Origin: Alienimonas californiensis
Lineage (GTDB): Bacteria > Planctomycetota > Planctomycetia > Planctomycetales > Planctomycetaceae
DNA: 64,000 nt
Direction: 5' to 3'
Assembly (NCBI RefSeq): GCF_007743815.1
Contig: NZ_CP036265.1
Location: forward strand, 1,976,323 to 2,040,322
Part shown: in pieces, positions 28,216-36,963 of the stretch
Layout of the letters: each line of letters begins with the position of its first letter
Numbering within the stretch: the stretch's first letter is position 1
Notes under the pieces: model-generated
Told to the model about the DNA's origin: nothing
The model's database searches: none
What the model saw: only the letters and a program-made list of their open reading frames with translations
Made by a program: the position numbers and the translations under genes

Positions 28216-29748
28216 TCAGACCTTGAACGCCTCGCGGGTGCGTTGGACGAGGGCGTTGTCGGGGCGGGCGGAGCCCTGCAACTTAAAGACGTTCGCGGCT
28301 AGAAAGCGGTCCCGCCACGCCGGGGAGACTTTGTAATAGTCCTCCAGCACCGCGGAGCTGAACTTATAATCGTGGGCGTCGTTCCCCTTCAGATAGACGA
28401 GCACCCGGGCGGCGTCGATCAGCGATTCCGCCGAGTTTCCGGCCTGCAGATAGCCCAGCGTCGCCCCCGCGGCGGCGAGGGGGTCGGCGTCGATCTGGGC
28501 GAAGATCTTTTGAATCGCCTCCTGGGGCGTGCCGTCGACGGGGGCGGGCTGGAGGTTTTGGACGTTCAAATCCCCGACGTCGCCGCGGCCGTGCATGGCG
28601 TCGCGGAACATCGGCAGGAACGCGGCGTTCTGAAGCAGGACCAGACGGCGGGTCTCGTCGTCGCCGCTGGCGTCGTAGGCGTACCGCAGTGCGTTGGTCG
28701 TCGTCAGGGCGTGCAGGGCGACAATCCCCGGTTGCCGCATGAGTAACTCGCCGGCCCCTACCAGCAAGCCGTCCCAGACGGATTGCGGAGACACGCCGCG
28801 GTTGAGGATCTCGACCGTCAGGTCGCAGACGGCCTCGTTGGCGTCGGTGCGCAGGGCCGCCAGCAGTTCCTCCGTGGCGCCGTCGTCGAGGCGGCCGTCC
28901 CGCCAGTCGGGGCGGATTTGGGCCAGCCGCTCCTGGTTGGTGCGGAAGGGGCGGTCGGCGGCGTCGTCACGGCCGGCGGGGTTGTCGCCCTCGTGCATCA
29001 GCAGGGCGTAGGCCAGCGAACGCACGACCGGTTCGGCGTGCCGCCAGCCGATGCACTGCAGCGTCCGCCGGCTGTTCGCCACGAAGATCGCCTTGTGCCC
29101 GATCGAGCGAAAATCCCGGGCGCCGTAGCGGAAGAACCGTTCATAGACCTCGTTCTCCCCGGCGGTGCGGGCTAGGCCGGCGGCGGCGACGTCCGCGGCC
29201 GATTCGTCCCAGCCGTCCATCGCCGCGGCGAACGCCGAGCCCGCCGCGGTGGAGCCCGGCACGGCGGCTTCGTCCACCGGCTGCATCGTCCAGTTCCCCT
29301 CCCGCACGTCGCGGGCGGCGGCGCTTTTGAAGTAATCCAGCGCCCAGAAGATCGGCAACCAGCGGTGCTGCGGCGGGGAAGCGAGGCTCGCCAAGTGGGC
29401 GGAGTTCACCACCAACACCGCATGAAACTTGTGCCCCACCGAGGGCCGGGGCTGCACGTTCCGCACGCCCGCCAGTTGCAGGGCCGCCAGCAGTTCGCGG
29501 TAGCTCAGCCCCTTCGCGATGCGGGCGGCGACCTCCTCCAGCAACCGCTCCCGCGGGGTCTCCTCGATGAGCCGCACGGTCGGTTCGATGCCGGAATCGA
29601 ACTGCACCGTGCTGGGATCGACGCGGGCCTCCTCCGCGAAGACCGGCCGCAGGCGGCTGAGAAACGCCAGATCGCCCCACCCCAGCAGCGAGGCGGCGCC
29701 CGCGGTCGAGGTGAGGAAGTTGCGGCGTGAGGGGGCGTGAAGAGCCAT
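28216..29748 (-). CDS. Tat-exported conserved protein of unknown function
   Basis: A 510-residue protein with Tat signal SRRNFLTSTAGAASLLGWG. The mature part is largely alpha-helical, with repeated motifs such as GLSYRELLAALQLAGVRNVQ, GHKFHAVLVVNSAHLASL, RFFRYGARDFRSIGHKAIF and a C-terminal NDAHDYKFSSAVLEDYYKV. The recurrent histidines (HKFHAV, NSAHLA, GHKA, HDYK) could be metal or haem ligands. It resembles a planctomycete-wide conserved family, but I know no named domain. It is convergent with the gene at 26700 across the shared hairpin. Confidence 0.65.
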   Translation of the reverse strand: MALHAPSRRNFLTSTAGAASLLGWGDLAFLSRLRPVFAEEARVDPSTVQFDSGIEPTVRLIEETPRERLLEEVAARIAKGLSYRELLAALQLAGVRNVQPRPSVGHKFHAVLVVNSAHLASLASPPQHRWLPIFWALDYFKSAAARDVREGNWTMQPVDEAAVPGSTAAGSAFAAAMDGWDESAADVAAAGLARTAGENEVYERFFRYGARDFRSIGHKAIFVANSRRTLQCIGWRHAEPVVRSLAYALLMHEGDNPAGRDDAADRPFRTNQERLAQIRPDWRDGRLDDGATEELLAALRTDANEAVCDLTVEILNRGVSPQSVWDGLLVGAGELLMRQPGIVALHALTTTNALRYAYDASGDDETRRLVLLQNAAFLPMFRDAMHGRGDVGDLNVQNLQPAPVDGTPQEAIQKIFAQIDADPLAAAGATLGYLQAGNSAESLIDAARVLVYLKGNDAHDYKFSSAVLEDYYKVSPAWRDRFLAANVFKLQGSARPDNALVQRTREAFKV

Positions 29749-29850
29749 CGGTCCACTCCGAGGGGGGCATGAGCGCGCTGCCCGGCCATCCTACTCGGCC
29801 GGACGCGCGGGCGGGGGCGTCCCCCCGTCGGCCCCGGTTCGGCGACGCGG

Positions 29851-29856
29851 TATTCT
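29851..29856 (+). promoter_or_regulatory. possible -10 element (TATTCT) implying a leaderless transcript
   Basis: TATTCT lies only 6 bases before ATG 29863. Transcription from it would begin at or next to the start codon, so the message would be leaderless. Confidence 0.4.
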
Positions 29857-29862
29857 GCCGGG

Positions 29863-30954
29863 ATGACGCCGCCCGCCTCTCGCCCTACGCCCTCGTTCTA
29901 CGGCTCCGACGCCGCCTCCACGGTCGACGCGGCCTTGGAGGAGAACGCCCCGTCCGCCGACGCTCCCCTCGAAGCCCCCGCCGGGCAGCGGGAGGACTGC
30001 GTGCGACTACTCGCGGAACGGACCGACGCCTCCCCCGAGGACGCCGAAGCCCGCGTCGTCCAGGGCGCCTACGCCTACGACCAGGCCGCGAACCTCGCCC
30101 AAGGCGGGAAGATCGAGGGGCTCACCTTTAATTACGCGACCAAGCGGGTGATCTGCCGGACGCCGGGCGGCGTGACGGAGACGATCCGCCGGGCCCAGAC
30201 CGTCTGGGCGGCGGCCTACACGGAGGCGCAGGACGACGACAGTTGGGGGGACGGCCCGCTGGGCACGGCGGCGTCGTACGCGGAGAAGGGGGCCTCCGCG
30301 GTGGGCGGGGCGATCGGCTGGGTCTGGGGCGAGGCGAAGGGCCGCACGACGAAGCGGCTGGCCCGGGCGGCGTTCGGCAAGAACCCCGCCGTGCTGATGT
30401 TCGCCGCCGGGCCGAGCGTCTATCGGGCCCTCGTCACCGGCGAAACCTCCTGGCGGCAGGCGACGAAGGACCTGTTCGAGACCGGCTCCGGGATGGCCGG
30501 CGGCGCCGCGGGCGCCGCGGCGGGGGCGGCGGTGGGGGCGGCGGCGCTCTTTTGGATCCCGTTCGTCGGCCCGCCGGTCGGCGGGTTGATCGGCGGGGTG
30601 ACCGGCGGTCTCATCGGGGCCGGCTGGGGGGAACGCGGGGGGGAGATCGTCGCCGACAACTTCGCCCCGGACGACGCCGACGCCCTGCGTCCGCTGGCCC
30701 AGGACGAACTCGCCCGCCTCGCTTACGCCCACGCCCTGGTCCCCGCGGAGGTGGACCGTCTGAAGACCGCCTCCGAGGCCCTGACGACGGACAAACTGCT
30801 GCGGAACTGGTTCAAACTCTACGACCGCAAACTGGACGCCGCCGGCCGCGACCCCGCCGCGGCGGCCGTGCGGGAAGTGGCCCGCGAGGCGTACGCGCCG
30901 CTGTTGGACGAGATCGTCACCGCCCGCCCGACGGTGTCGCTGCCGGCCGGATGA
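29863..30954 (+). CDS. glycine-zipper membrane-associated protein
   Basis: A 363-residue protein with no signal peptide. The N-terminal half is soluble and acidic (QREDCVRLLAERTDASPEDAEARVVQ). The centre holds glycine-zipper segments: GTAASYAEKGASAVGGAIGW, then GSGMAGGAAGAAAGAAVGAA with ALFWIPFVGPPVGGLIGG and VTGGLIGAGWGERGGEIVAD. These can insert into membranes as a helical hairpin. The C-terminal 110 residues are helical. It has the look of glycine-zipper proteins that associate with inner membranes or vesicles, but the function is unknown. No overlapping neighbour suggests a partner. A -10-like TATTCT abuts the start. Confidence 0.6.
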   Translation: MTPPASRPTPSFYGSDAASTVDAALEENAPSADAPLEAPAGQREDCVRLLAERTDASPEDAEARVVQGAYAYDQAANLAQGGKIEGLTFNYATKRVICRTPGGVTETIRRAQTVWAAAYTEAQDDDSWGDGPLGTAASYAEKGASAVGGAIGWVWGEAKGRTTKRLARAAFGKNPAVLMFAAGPSVYRALVTGETSWRQATKDLFETGSGMAGGAAGAAAGAAVGAAALFWIPFVGPPVGGLIGGVTGGLIGAGWGERGGEIVADNFAPDDADALRPLAQDELARLAYAHALVPAEVDRLKTASEALTTDKLLRNWFKLYDRKLDAAGRDPAAAAVREVAREAYAPLLDEIVTARPTVSLPAG

Positions 30955-31645
30955 GGGGCGTTTCGCCGCCCGCGCAGCGGCGAACCCGGCCGGGACGCCT
31001 TCGCGTCGCGGTCGGGCCGCCGGGTCCCCTTTTCGTGGGAGGACCGGTCGCCTTGGGTTCTGCATCACGCTGGACTTCCGCCGCCCCGCCCGGTCGGAAG
31101 CCGGGCCCGGCCGGTGTGTGCCGGGGCTGGGAGGAGTGAGGTGGAATACGGGCTCACGGCCGACGGTTCATCAAGAACAGGTCATGAAGAACGGGGACCG
31201 GGCTTCGGGGCCGTGCCGTCCGCGGCGCCCGGGGCCGTGCGAGCCGGTCGGCTCGCCGACGCTCCCGGGTCGGCCGCGTGACGGGGTCGGCGTCCGTGCC
31301 TGCGGGCGGGGGGCGAATCGCGTCGATCGGCTGCGCGTGCCGACCGACGCGGGGGCGGGATTGCACGGCGTCCGTCACCAACGTCGGCCGCGTCGTCCCG
31401 CCCCGCGAGAAGCCGACGCCCGCCCGCATCCGATGCGGACGGAGCACGTCAGCCTCCTCACCCTATGGCGGACGGGGACCTATTTTTCCGGAAGCCCTTC
31501 CCAATAAACGACTTCCGGCGACGAACTGTGATGGAGTCGCCGGGGGCCATGCTCTCACGCCGGAGCGTCGCGCCAGCGAAACGCAGGCGGGTGAGCGTGC
31601 GAGCTACTCGGACACCGGTGCAGACGCGGGAACCGCTCTCCGTGC
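30955..31645. other. gene-poor region
   Basis: No convincing gene lies in these 691 bases. The left 480 bases are GC-rich; open frames there have compositions expected of random GC-rich DNA. The right end (from 31546) is occupied by the first 148-base repeat. A reverse frame at 31458-31649 starting GTG-AGC is a decayed relative of the 65-residue gene at 32212-32409 and is part of that repeat. Confidence 0.5.
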
Positions 31646-31693
31646 TCACCCCGACTGACTTCGCTCTGCTCCGTCAACCGGTGAGAGCATGCC
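31546..31693 (-). repeat. 148-base direct repeat, left copy (U1)
   Basis: Aligns in the same orientation with 32318-32466. Two sub-blocks are collinear and equally spaced: 31546-31599 with 32318-32371 (54 bases, about 72 percent identical by hand count) and 31638-31693 with 32411-32466 (56 bases, 44 matches). Each sub-block is an imperfect palindrome bounded by gcatgc/gctcacc-type ends. The last codons and the stop (31646) of the 189-residue gene lie inside this copy. Confidence 0.75.
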
Positions 31694-32215
31694 ACCCGGC
31701 CGCCATGATTGACCAAGTCGTCCTTCAGTCTTAATGTTGCACTTTCGGGATAACTCATTAAGTGCGGCAAGAGTAAACGGGATGCCATCGTACTCGGTGC
31801 CGGCGTCCGTGAAGTCGGCGTCGCAGACATTGCTGGATCGAGCGGCCTCTATGGCTGTGTGCAGGTATCGGACGGCTAAGTCGGACCTGCCAGCATGAAA
31901 TCTCACAAAAAATAGGTCGACATTAATAGTGACGGGTGCCGTCTTGATTTGCGACTCCAGCCGCCGGATCATCCTGGGTTGCCGCCTCATATAACTTGCA
32001 TCCGGGTCGATCGACCGAAGCTTGGTCACTGCGGCCAGAAGCTCTTTGCAGTTGCGTAGCCTGGCCGGCGTATTCTTCTGATGATTAATTCGTCGCTGAA
32101 GTTCCTCGATCTGTCGGTGAAGTGCCGCCTTTTGGATTGTATGCGGCCATGCGGGATCCCGCCGACGCATTTCTGCCCATGATTTCCCTGCCTCTTGGGA
32201 CTCTGCGTTGGTCAT
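31646..32215 (-). CDS. 189-residue protein in lower-GC cassette, function unknown
   Basis: A protein of 189 residues with an N-terminal coiled-coil-like stretch (AALHRQIEELQRRINHQKN), basic middle (YMRRQPRMIRRLESQIK) and a beta-like segment TAPVTINVDLFFVRFHAGRS. No domain was recognised. Base composition is clearly lower in GC than every neighbour, and codons such as ATA, TTA, AAA and AAT appear, pointing to recent transfer. ATG 32215 overlaps the stop of the upstream 65-residue gene by ATGA, so the two are translationally coupled. The final 15 residues (GMLSPVDGAERSQSG) are encoded by the repeat copy, which supplies the stop codon. Confidence 0.65.
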   Translation of the reverse strand: MTNAESQEAGKSWAEMRRRDPAWPHTIQKAALHRQIEELQRRINHQKNTPARLRNCKELLAAVTKLRSIDPDASYMRRQPRMIRRLESQIKTAPVTINVDLFFVRFHAGRSDLAVRYLHTAIEAARSSNVCDADFTDAGTEYDGIPFTLAALNELSRKCNIKTEGRLGQSWRPGGMLSPVDGAERSQSG

Positions 32216-32409
32216 TGGCCGGTAGGAATGATGATGTCGATCCGTAGGTTATCGGGCACCCAAAGCCGAACTGAGCGGTCAGCAGACGAACGGACGCTCC
32301 AGAGCCGACCGCTGGGTGCCATGCCCTTATCACATAGCATAGCGACAGCGGAACCGCGGCGGGTGAGCATGTGGGCGATGTGACGCTTTGAGAGCGGTTG
32401 GGGACTCAC
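32212..32409 (-). CDS. small 65-residue protein at head of cassette, function unknown
   Basis: The frame from GTG 32409 encodes SPQPLSKRHIAHMLTRRG, then AVAMLCDKGMAPSGRLWSVR and VRLWVPDNLRIDIIIPTGQ. An internal ATG (residue 14) is an alternative start. The right repeat copy supplies its first third. A decayed relative at 31458-31649 keeps LTRLRFAGATLRRESMAPGD in the same place, so this short gene was duplicated with the repeat. It overlaps the next gene by four bases. The two-gene coupling resembles toxin-antitoxin or cassette organisation, but no such family was recognised. Confidence 0.5.
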   Translation of the reverse strand: MSPQPLSKRHIAHMLTRRGSAVAMLCDKGMAPSGRLWSVRSSADRSVRLWVPDNLRIDIIIPTGQ

Positions 32410-32466
32410 CCTCCATGCTGACTCCGGCCGCCGTCACTCCGCTCCGTCCGCCGGTGAGGGCATGCC
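32318..32466 (-). repeat. 148-base direct repeat, right copy (U2)
   Basis: Partner of 31546-31693 and 772 bases away. It includes the GTG start region of the 65-residue gene. Sub-block 32411-32466 folds as an imperfect palindrome (catgctgactccggc against gccggtgagggcatg). Confidence 0.75.
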
Positions 32467-32515
32467 GCACAGCGGGGCGAGCAGACGCGGCGATCCACGC
32501 CGCCACGAAATGCAG

Positions 32516-32546
32516 AACGCCGAGGCCCCCGGGGGGCCTCGGCGTT
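32516..32546 (-). terminator. terminator of sat
   Basis: A 14-base perfect stem (arm aacgccgaggcccc) with a three-base loop, 32 bases beyond the stop of sat at 32578. The reverse-strand continuation has only a short T stretch. Confidence 0.75.
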
Positions 32547-32577
32547 ACGACGTGGGGTCAATGACTGGGCGTGCGAA

Positions 32578-33834
32578 CTACGCCTTCATCGCCTCGGCGA
32601 GGATCTTGCTGGTGCCGGGACGCATGATGCGCTCGTCGACCTGCTCGCCCTGCTGGAGGGTGGCGCGGACCTGTTTGCCGCTGATGAAGACCGGCTTTTC
32701 GTCCGGGTGGTTCTCCATCAGGTCGACCCGGCCCATGCTGTCGTAGAAGGCGGCGAAGCCGACCTTGATGGGCTGGATCTGCAGGTCGCCGTTCAGGTTC
32801 TCGAAGATCTCCTGGGCGTCGAAGTCGCCCCAAATGGCCGTGCCGTCGGCGAACGGGGCGTCGGCGTGTTTGCGGCCGATGACGATGTGCGTCAGGCCCA
32901 TGTTCTGGCGGTAGATGCCGTGCATCACCGCTTCCTTCGGGCCGCCGTAGAACATCTTGATGTCCAGGCCCAGCAGGATCACGCGGTCGGCGACCTCGCC
33001 GCCGACCTTCTCCCACAGCTCCGCGTCGCTGTCGCCCTCGCCGAGGCCCTTGTCGGCGATCAGCTGCTCGTAGGTCTGCATGCGGATCTCCGCGGAGACG
33101 TCGTCGCTCTTGGTCTCGCCGACCAGCGGGTTCAGCACGGCGCCGGCGTTCTTGCCCTCGCGGAGCAGCGTTTCCAGGCCGTAGACGAGCGCGTACTCGT
33201 GGGCCCGGTGCAGCGGGTTGCGGGTCTGGAAGCCGACGACGGCGTCCCAACCCTTCTCGGCGACGACCTTCCGCACTTCCTTCGGGGAGAGCACGTACTG
33301 GCCGAAGGAGGGGTTCTTCGGCTGGGGCAGGGCCCGCAGCGTGCCGCCGAACAGGTGGGTGGCGTTGGCGTCGCCCTCCATCACCATCTGGCCGCCGGGG
33401 TGGTCGGTGCGCTCGGTGCCGTAGACGGCCTTCACGTATTCGGCCTTGTCCCAGGGATAGACGTCCTCGACGTCCACCGTGGCGACGATCTGGCCGTCCG
33501 GGCCGGTCAGGGCGACGGTCTGACCGGCGAGGACCTTGGTGGACAGTTCCTCGGTCAGCGGGAAGGCGATCGGAATGGTCCAGGCGTAATCGAACCCGTT
33601 GTGGGTGATCACGCTGTCGGAGAGGACCTTGTCGTAGACGGCCTTGGTCATCGGCCCGGTCAGGGGCGAGAGCGTGCCGTCGGCGATCCGGTAGACGCTG
33701 GAGAGGTCCGCGGCGCTGACCGGCACCTGCGGGAGATTCGCCGCGGCCTTCTTGAAGTCCTCGACTTCGGCGGCGGGCACGGTGCGGTCGACGGGTTCGG
33801 CGAGGCCGCCGTGCGGGGGGATGAGGTCGGCCAT
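32578..33834 (-). CDS. sat: sulfate adenylyltransferase (ATP sulfurylase)
   Basis: A 418-residue monofunctional ATP sulfurylase, making adenosine 5'-phosphosulfate from ATP and sulfate. It is the first step of sulfate activation for assimilation or for sulfation. Catalytic motifs are intact: [10 protein letters not shown] at 203-212 and GRKHADAPF at 320-328, with YYDSMG-type [19 protein letters not shown] and metal-region [16 protein letters not shown]. The length matches the bacterial/archaeal Sat form without APS kinase domain. ATG 33834 begins [18 protein letters not shown]; these 18 codons recur at 56600-56653 as an isolated fragment. The polysaccharide cluster begins 374 bases upstream in the opposite direction. 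Confidence 0.96.
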   Translation of the reverse strand: MADLIPPHGGLAEPVDRTVPAAEVEDFKKAAANLPQVPVSAADLSSVYRIADGTLSPLTGPMTKAVYDKVLSDSVITHNGFDYAWTIPIAFPLTEELSTKVLAGQTVALTGPDGQIVATVDVEDVYPWDKAEYVKAVYGTERTDHPGGQMVMEGDANATHLFGGTLRALPQPKNPSFGQYVLSPKEVRKVVAEKGWDAVVGFQTRNPLHRAHEYALVYGLETLLREGKNAGAVLNPLVGETKSDDVSAEIRMQTYEQLIADKGLGEGDSDAELWEKVGGEVADRVILLGLDIKMFYGGPKEAVMHGIYRQNMGLTHIVIGRKHADAPFADGTAIWGDFDAQEIFENLNGDLQIQPIKVGFAAFYDSMGRVDLMENHPDEKPVFISGKQVRATLQQGEQVDERIMRPGTSKILAEAMKA

Positions 33835-34208
33835 GGGATCGGCGGGCGGAGCGCGGGGGTCTGGTGCGATGAGGGCGCGGGAGTGTGGGGCGCCCGCGGC
33901 GGGGCTTCAAGGGCGACGGGGCGGCGGGAGGCCGCAGCCCCGACGGGAGGCGGCCGGGCGGGACGCGGTCCGGCCCGGCGGGACGCGACCTGGGGGAGCG
34001 GGCAGGGTGGGGGATTCTTCCGGAATCCGTCGTCTCGGGGGGTCGTGCGGTTCCGGTCGCTCCGGGAACGGCTAGGATGCCGCCCCCGCGGAGGCGCTGC
34101 ACGGTCCGAATCGGGACCGTACAGTCCGAGGACGCCCCCGCCGGTCCGTCGAGCGGAGCCGCGGCTCCCCCGATGCGAGCCGTCCCGCCGCTCCGTATCT
34201 TGCCCCGT
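33835..34208. other. divergent intergenic region between sat and polysaccharide cluster
   Basis: 374 bases without a gene. TAGGAT at 34073-34078 (forward) could be the promoter of the first cluster operon. Downstream of it, 34101-34120 is an inverted repeat acggtcc-gaatcg-ggaccgt that could be an operator or a leader hairpin. No clear sat promoter is visible. The sat-like similarity with the copy at 56600-56653 stops sharply at the ATG. Confidence 0.45.
34101..34120 (+). promoter_or_regulatory. inverted repeat, possible operator or leader hairpin of the cluster
   Basis: acggtccgaatcgggaccgt has 7-base arms around a 6-base centre and lies 23 bases after TAGGAT (34073-34078), about 90 bases before the first glycosyltransferase start. 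The symmetry is clear; the role is inferred from position. Confidence 0.4.
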
Positions 34209-35639
34209 ATGTTTTCACCGTCGACGGAGGTTCTTGTTGGGACGGACGCCCCCGGTCGGGCGGACGCTCCCGGCCGGCCGGAGATCCGGGCCTCCAAGGC
34301 CCGCGTCCGCCCCGACGCGACGATCGCCGACGGCCGTCCGCTAGCCGACGGCCTGCCGCTCGACGGCTTCCCCCAGCGGCGGGACGTCTCCCGGTTGGGC
34401 GTGGCCCACCTGGGCAAGTACTACGCGCCGGCCCGCGGCGGGATCGAATCGCACGTGCGGGAACTGGCCGCCGGCCTGACGGAGCGGGGGCACCGGGTGG
34501 CGGTGCACGCGGTGAACTGCGGCGGGACGACCTCGGGCAGCGGGCGGTCCGTCACGCTCGGCCGCACCCGCAGCCGGCGGTTCGAGGACGACGGCGTCGC
34601 CGTCACCCTGCACGGCCGGGTCGCGAACCTGATGAAGCTGGACGTCTGCCCGCGGCTGACCGCGGGGGCGAACGGGTTGCTCGTGGGGCCCGCGGGCCGG
34701 CGGGCGACGTTGGGGGCGGGGCTGCGCGAGCCGACCGACGGCTCGCCGGACCTGCTGCATCTGCACGTCCCCAACCCGACGATGATGGTCGCCCTGGCCC
34801 TCAGCCGGTTCGCCGGGCCGACGGTCGTCACCTATCACAGCGACATCGTCCGGCAGTCGCGGGCGGCGGCGCTGCTGCGGCGCCTGGAGCGGCGGGTGCT
34901 CCGCCGGGCGGGGGCGATTCTGGTCTCCAGCGCCGAATACGCCGAAGCCTCGCCGGTGCTGCGGGAGCACGCCGACCGCGTGCGGGTGGTGCCGTTCGGC
35001 ATCGATCTGGCCCGGTTCGCCGGCCTCGACCCGGTCGCGGAGAAGGCCGCGGAGGCCCTGCGCGCCCGGCACCCCGGCCCGCTGTGGGCGATGGTCGGGC
35101 GGCTGGTCTACTACAAGGGGCACGAGGTCGCCGTGCGGGCGTTGCGGAACGTGCCCGGCACGCTGCTGATCGTGGGGGACGGGCCGCTGGCGGAGCGGGT
35201 CGAACGGGTCGCGGAGGAGTGCGGCGTGGCGGACCGAATCGCCTTCCTGCCGAACGCCGACGACGCCGCCGTACGGGTCGCCCTCAAGGCCGCCACCGCC
35301 CTCTGGTTCCCCAGCACCCACCGCAGCGAGTCGTTCGGGATCGCCCAGATCGAGGCGATGGCCAGCGGCTGCCCGGTGATCAACACCGCGATCCCCGGCT
35401 CCGGCGTGCCGGCGGTCAGCGTGGACGGCGTCAGCGGGCTGACGGTCGCCCCCGGCGACCCCGCCGCCCTGGCCCGGGCCGCGAACCGGCTGGCGGAGTC
35501 GCCCTCGATGCGCAACGAACTGGCCGACGGCGCCCGCCGCCGGGCCTTCGCGGAGTTCGATCGCGACTTGATGCTGGGCCGCGTCGAGGCGATCTACGAG
35601 GAACTGACCGCGGGGGCGGGCCGTCATGCCCCCCGCTGA
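34209..35639 (+). CDS. GT4-family glycosyltransferase
   Basis: A 476-residue cytoplasmic or peripheral glycosyltransferase, first gene of the forward block. About 60 disordered residues precede the GT-B N-terminal domain, which begins LGVAHLGKYYAPARGGIESH (donor loop GG and acceptor region) with PDLLHLHVPNP and VVTYHSDIVRQ. The C-terminal nucleotide-sugar domain has AMVGRLVYYKGHEVAVRAL, LIVGDGPLAERV and the E-x7-E motif ESFGIAQIEAMASGCPV. It should add one sugar to a lipid-linked intermediate; donor and linkage are unknown. The start is ATG 34209; a shorter start within the disordered tail is possible. It overlaps the next gene by 14 bases. Confidence 0.88.
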   Translation: MFSPSTEVLVGTDAPGRADAPGRPEIRASKARVRPDATIADGRPLADGLPLDGFPQRRDVSRLGVAHLGKYYAPARGGIESHVRELAAGLTERGHRVAVHAVNCGGTTSGSGRSVTLGRTRSRRFEDDGVAVTLHGRVANLMKLDVCPRLTAGANGLLVGPAGRRATLGAGLREPTDGSPDLLHLHVPNPTMMVALALSRFAGPTVVTYHSDIVRQSRAAALLRRLERRVLRRAGAILVSSAEYAEASPVLREHADRVRVVPFGIDLARFAGLDPVAEKAAEALRARHPGPLWAMVGRLVYYKGHEVAVRALRNVPGTLLIVGDGPLAERVERVAEECGVADRIAFLPNADDAAVRVALKAATALWFPSTHRSESFGIAQIEAMASGCPVINTAIPGSGVPAVSVDGVSGLTVAPGDPAALARAANRLAESPSMRNELADGARRRAFAEFDRDLMLGRVEAIYEELTAGAGRHAPR

Positions 35640-36963
35640 CCCGCCGCCCGCCGCGGGGGGGGCGCCGTTCCGACTGCTCCACGTCTACAGCGGGAATCTG
35701 TACGGCGGCGTCGAGCGCCTGCTGGAAACGCTGCACGCCTGCGGGTCGGAGCAGGACGGCGGCGACGGGGCGGGGGGCGGGCTGCGGCAGGACTTCGCCC
35801 TCTGCTTTCGCGGTCGGCTGAGCGAACGGCTGCGGGCCGCCGGCGCCCGGGTCACGGAGCTCGGCCGCGTGCGGCGGGTCGAACCGTGGACCGCCCTGTG
35901 GGCCCGGCGTCGATTGGCGGCGGCGTTGCGGTCCGCGGCGGCCGCGGGCGAGCCCTACGACGCCGTCCTGTTTCATTCCTTCTGGTCCTTGGCCCTGCTG
36001 GGCACCGGTTTGCGGGCGGATTCAGGGGAAGGCCGCGGGTCCGCGATTCCCCGCCTGCTGTGGGTGCACGACGATCCGAACCCGTCTCACTGGACGTTCC
36101 GCGGGGCGGTGCGGGCCGGGGCGGACGGGGCGATCTTCAACAGCGAGTTCGTCCGCGGCCGCCCGGCGTCGCGGGCGTTGCTGAAGGGGCTGACGATCTC
36201 CGAGGACCGCGTCGCCGTGGTGCGACCTCCCGCGCCGGCGCCCCCGCCCGCCGCCGCCGAACGTCGCGCCGCGCTGCGGGCCGAACTGGGGGCCGAACCG
36301 GACGACGTCCTGATCCTCACCGCGGCCCGGTTCGAGGCCTGTAAGGGGCATGAGCTGCTGCTGGACGCCCTCGGTCGGCTGGCGAACGAACGCCGCTGGA
36401 TCTGCGCCTTCGCCGGCGACGCCCAGCGGCCCGCGGAGCGGGCGCGGGTCGCGGCGCTGCGAACCCGGGCCGAACGACTGAACGTCGGGAACCGGCTGCG
36501 GTGGCTGGGGCACCGGGACGACGTGCCGGACCTGATGGCGGCCGCGGATCTGTATTGCCAGCCGAACGTGAGCCCGGAGGCCTTCGGCCTGACCTTCGTC
36601 GAAGCCCTGTACGCCGGCTGCCCGGTGGTGACGACGGCGATCGGCGGCGGCCGGGAGATCCTGCGGGCCGGGCTGCCGGAACCGGGGCTGCCGGAACCGG
36701 GGCTGCCGGCGCTGCACGGTCCCGCGGGGCGGCTGACCGGGATCGACCCGGCGGCGGTCGCCGAGGCCCTGCGGAGCCTGATCGTCGATCCGGCCCGCCG
36801 GCGCCGGCTGGCCGCCGCCGGTCCGGCGCGGGCGGCGGCTCTGTGCGATCCGCAGGCCCGGCTGGCGGAGTTGGAGGCGTTCTGCCGCCGGACGGCCGGT
36901 CGCCCGGCGGTCGCTCCGCTGCGCCCGGCCGCGACGCGGCGCCCGACCCCCGCGGCGCCATGA
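35626..36963 (+). CDS. GT4-family glycosyltransferase
   Basis: A 445-residue GT-B enzyme. It starts with FRLLHVYSGNLYGGVERLLE, and a middle segment LLWVHDDPNPSHWTF reads as the domain hinge region. The C-terminal domain shows ILTAARFEACKGHELLLDAL, LRWLGHRDDVPDLMAAAD and EAFGLTFVEALYAGCPVV. A short duplicated GLPEPGLPEPGLPALHG insert sits after the E-x7-E motif. ATG 35626 lies inside the 3' end of the preceding glycosyltransferase, and its stop overlaps the polymerase start by ATGA, indicating one operon. The transferred sugar cannot be predicted. Confidence 0.88.
   Translation: MPPADPPPAAGGAPFRLLHVYSGNLYGGVERLLETLHACGSEQDGGDGAGGGLRQDFALCFRGRLSERLRAAGARVTELGRVRRVEPWTALWARRRLAAALRSAAAAGEPYDAVLFHSFWSLALLGTGLRADSGEGRGSAIPRLLWVHDDPNPSHWTFRGAVRAGADGAIFNSEFVRGRPASRALLKGLTISEDRVAVVRPPAPAPPPAAAERRAALRAELGAEPDDVLILTAARFEACKGHELLLDALGRLANERRWICAFAGDAQRPAERARVAALRTRAERLNVGNRLRWLGHRDDVPDLMAAADLYCQPNVSPEAFGLTFVEALYAGCPVVTTAIGGGREILRAGLPEPGLPEPGLPALHGPAGRLTGIDPAAVAEALRSLIVDPARRRRLAAAGPARAAALCDPQARLAELEAFCRRTAGRPAVAPLRPAATRRPTPAAP

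Noticed and set aside
31118-31507. Short open frames in the gap after the glycine-zipper gene
   Set aside because: Arg/Pro/Gly-rich with no start signal, no homology that I recognise and no neighbour coupling.
31546-32466. Classical integron attC sites
   Set aside because: The palindromes lack GTTRRRY/RYYYAAC cores and there is no integrase in the window; only the cassette-like layout remains.
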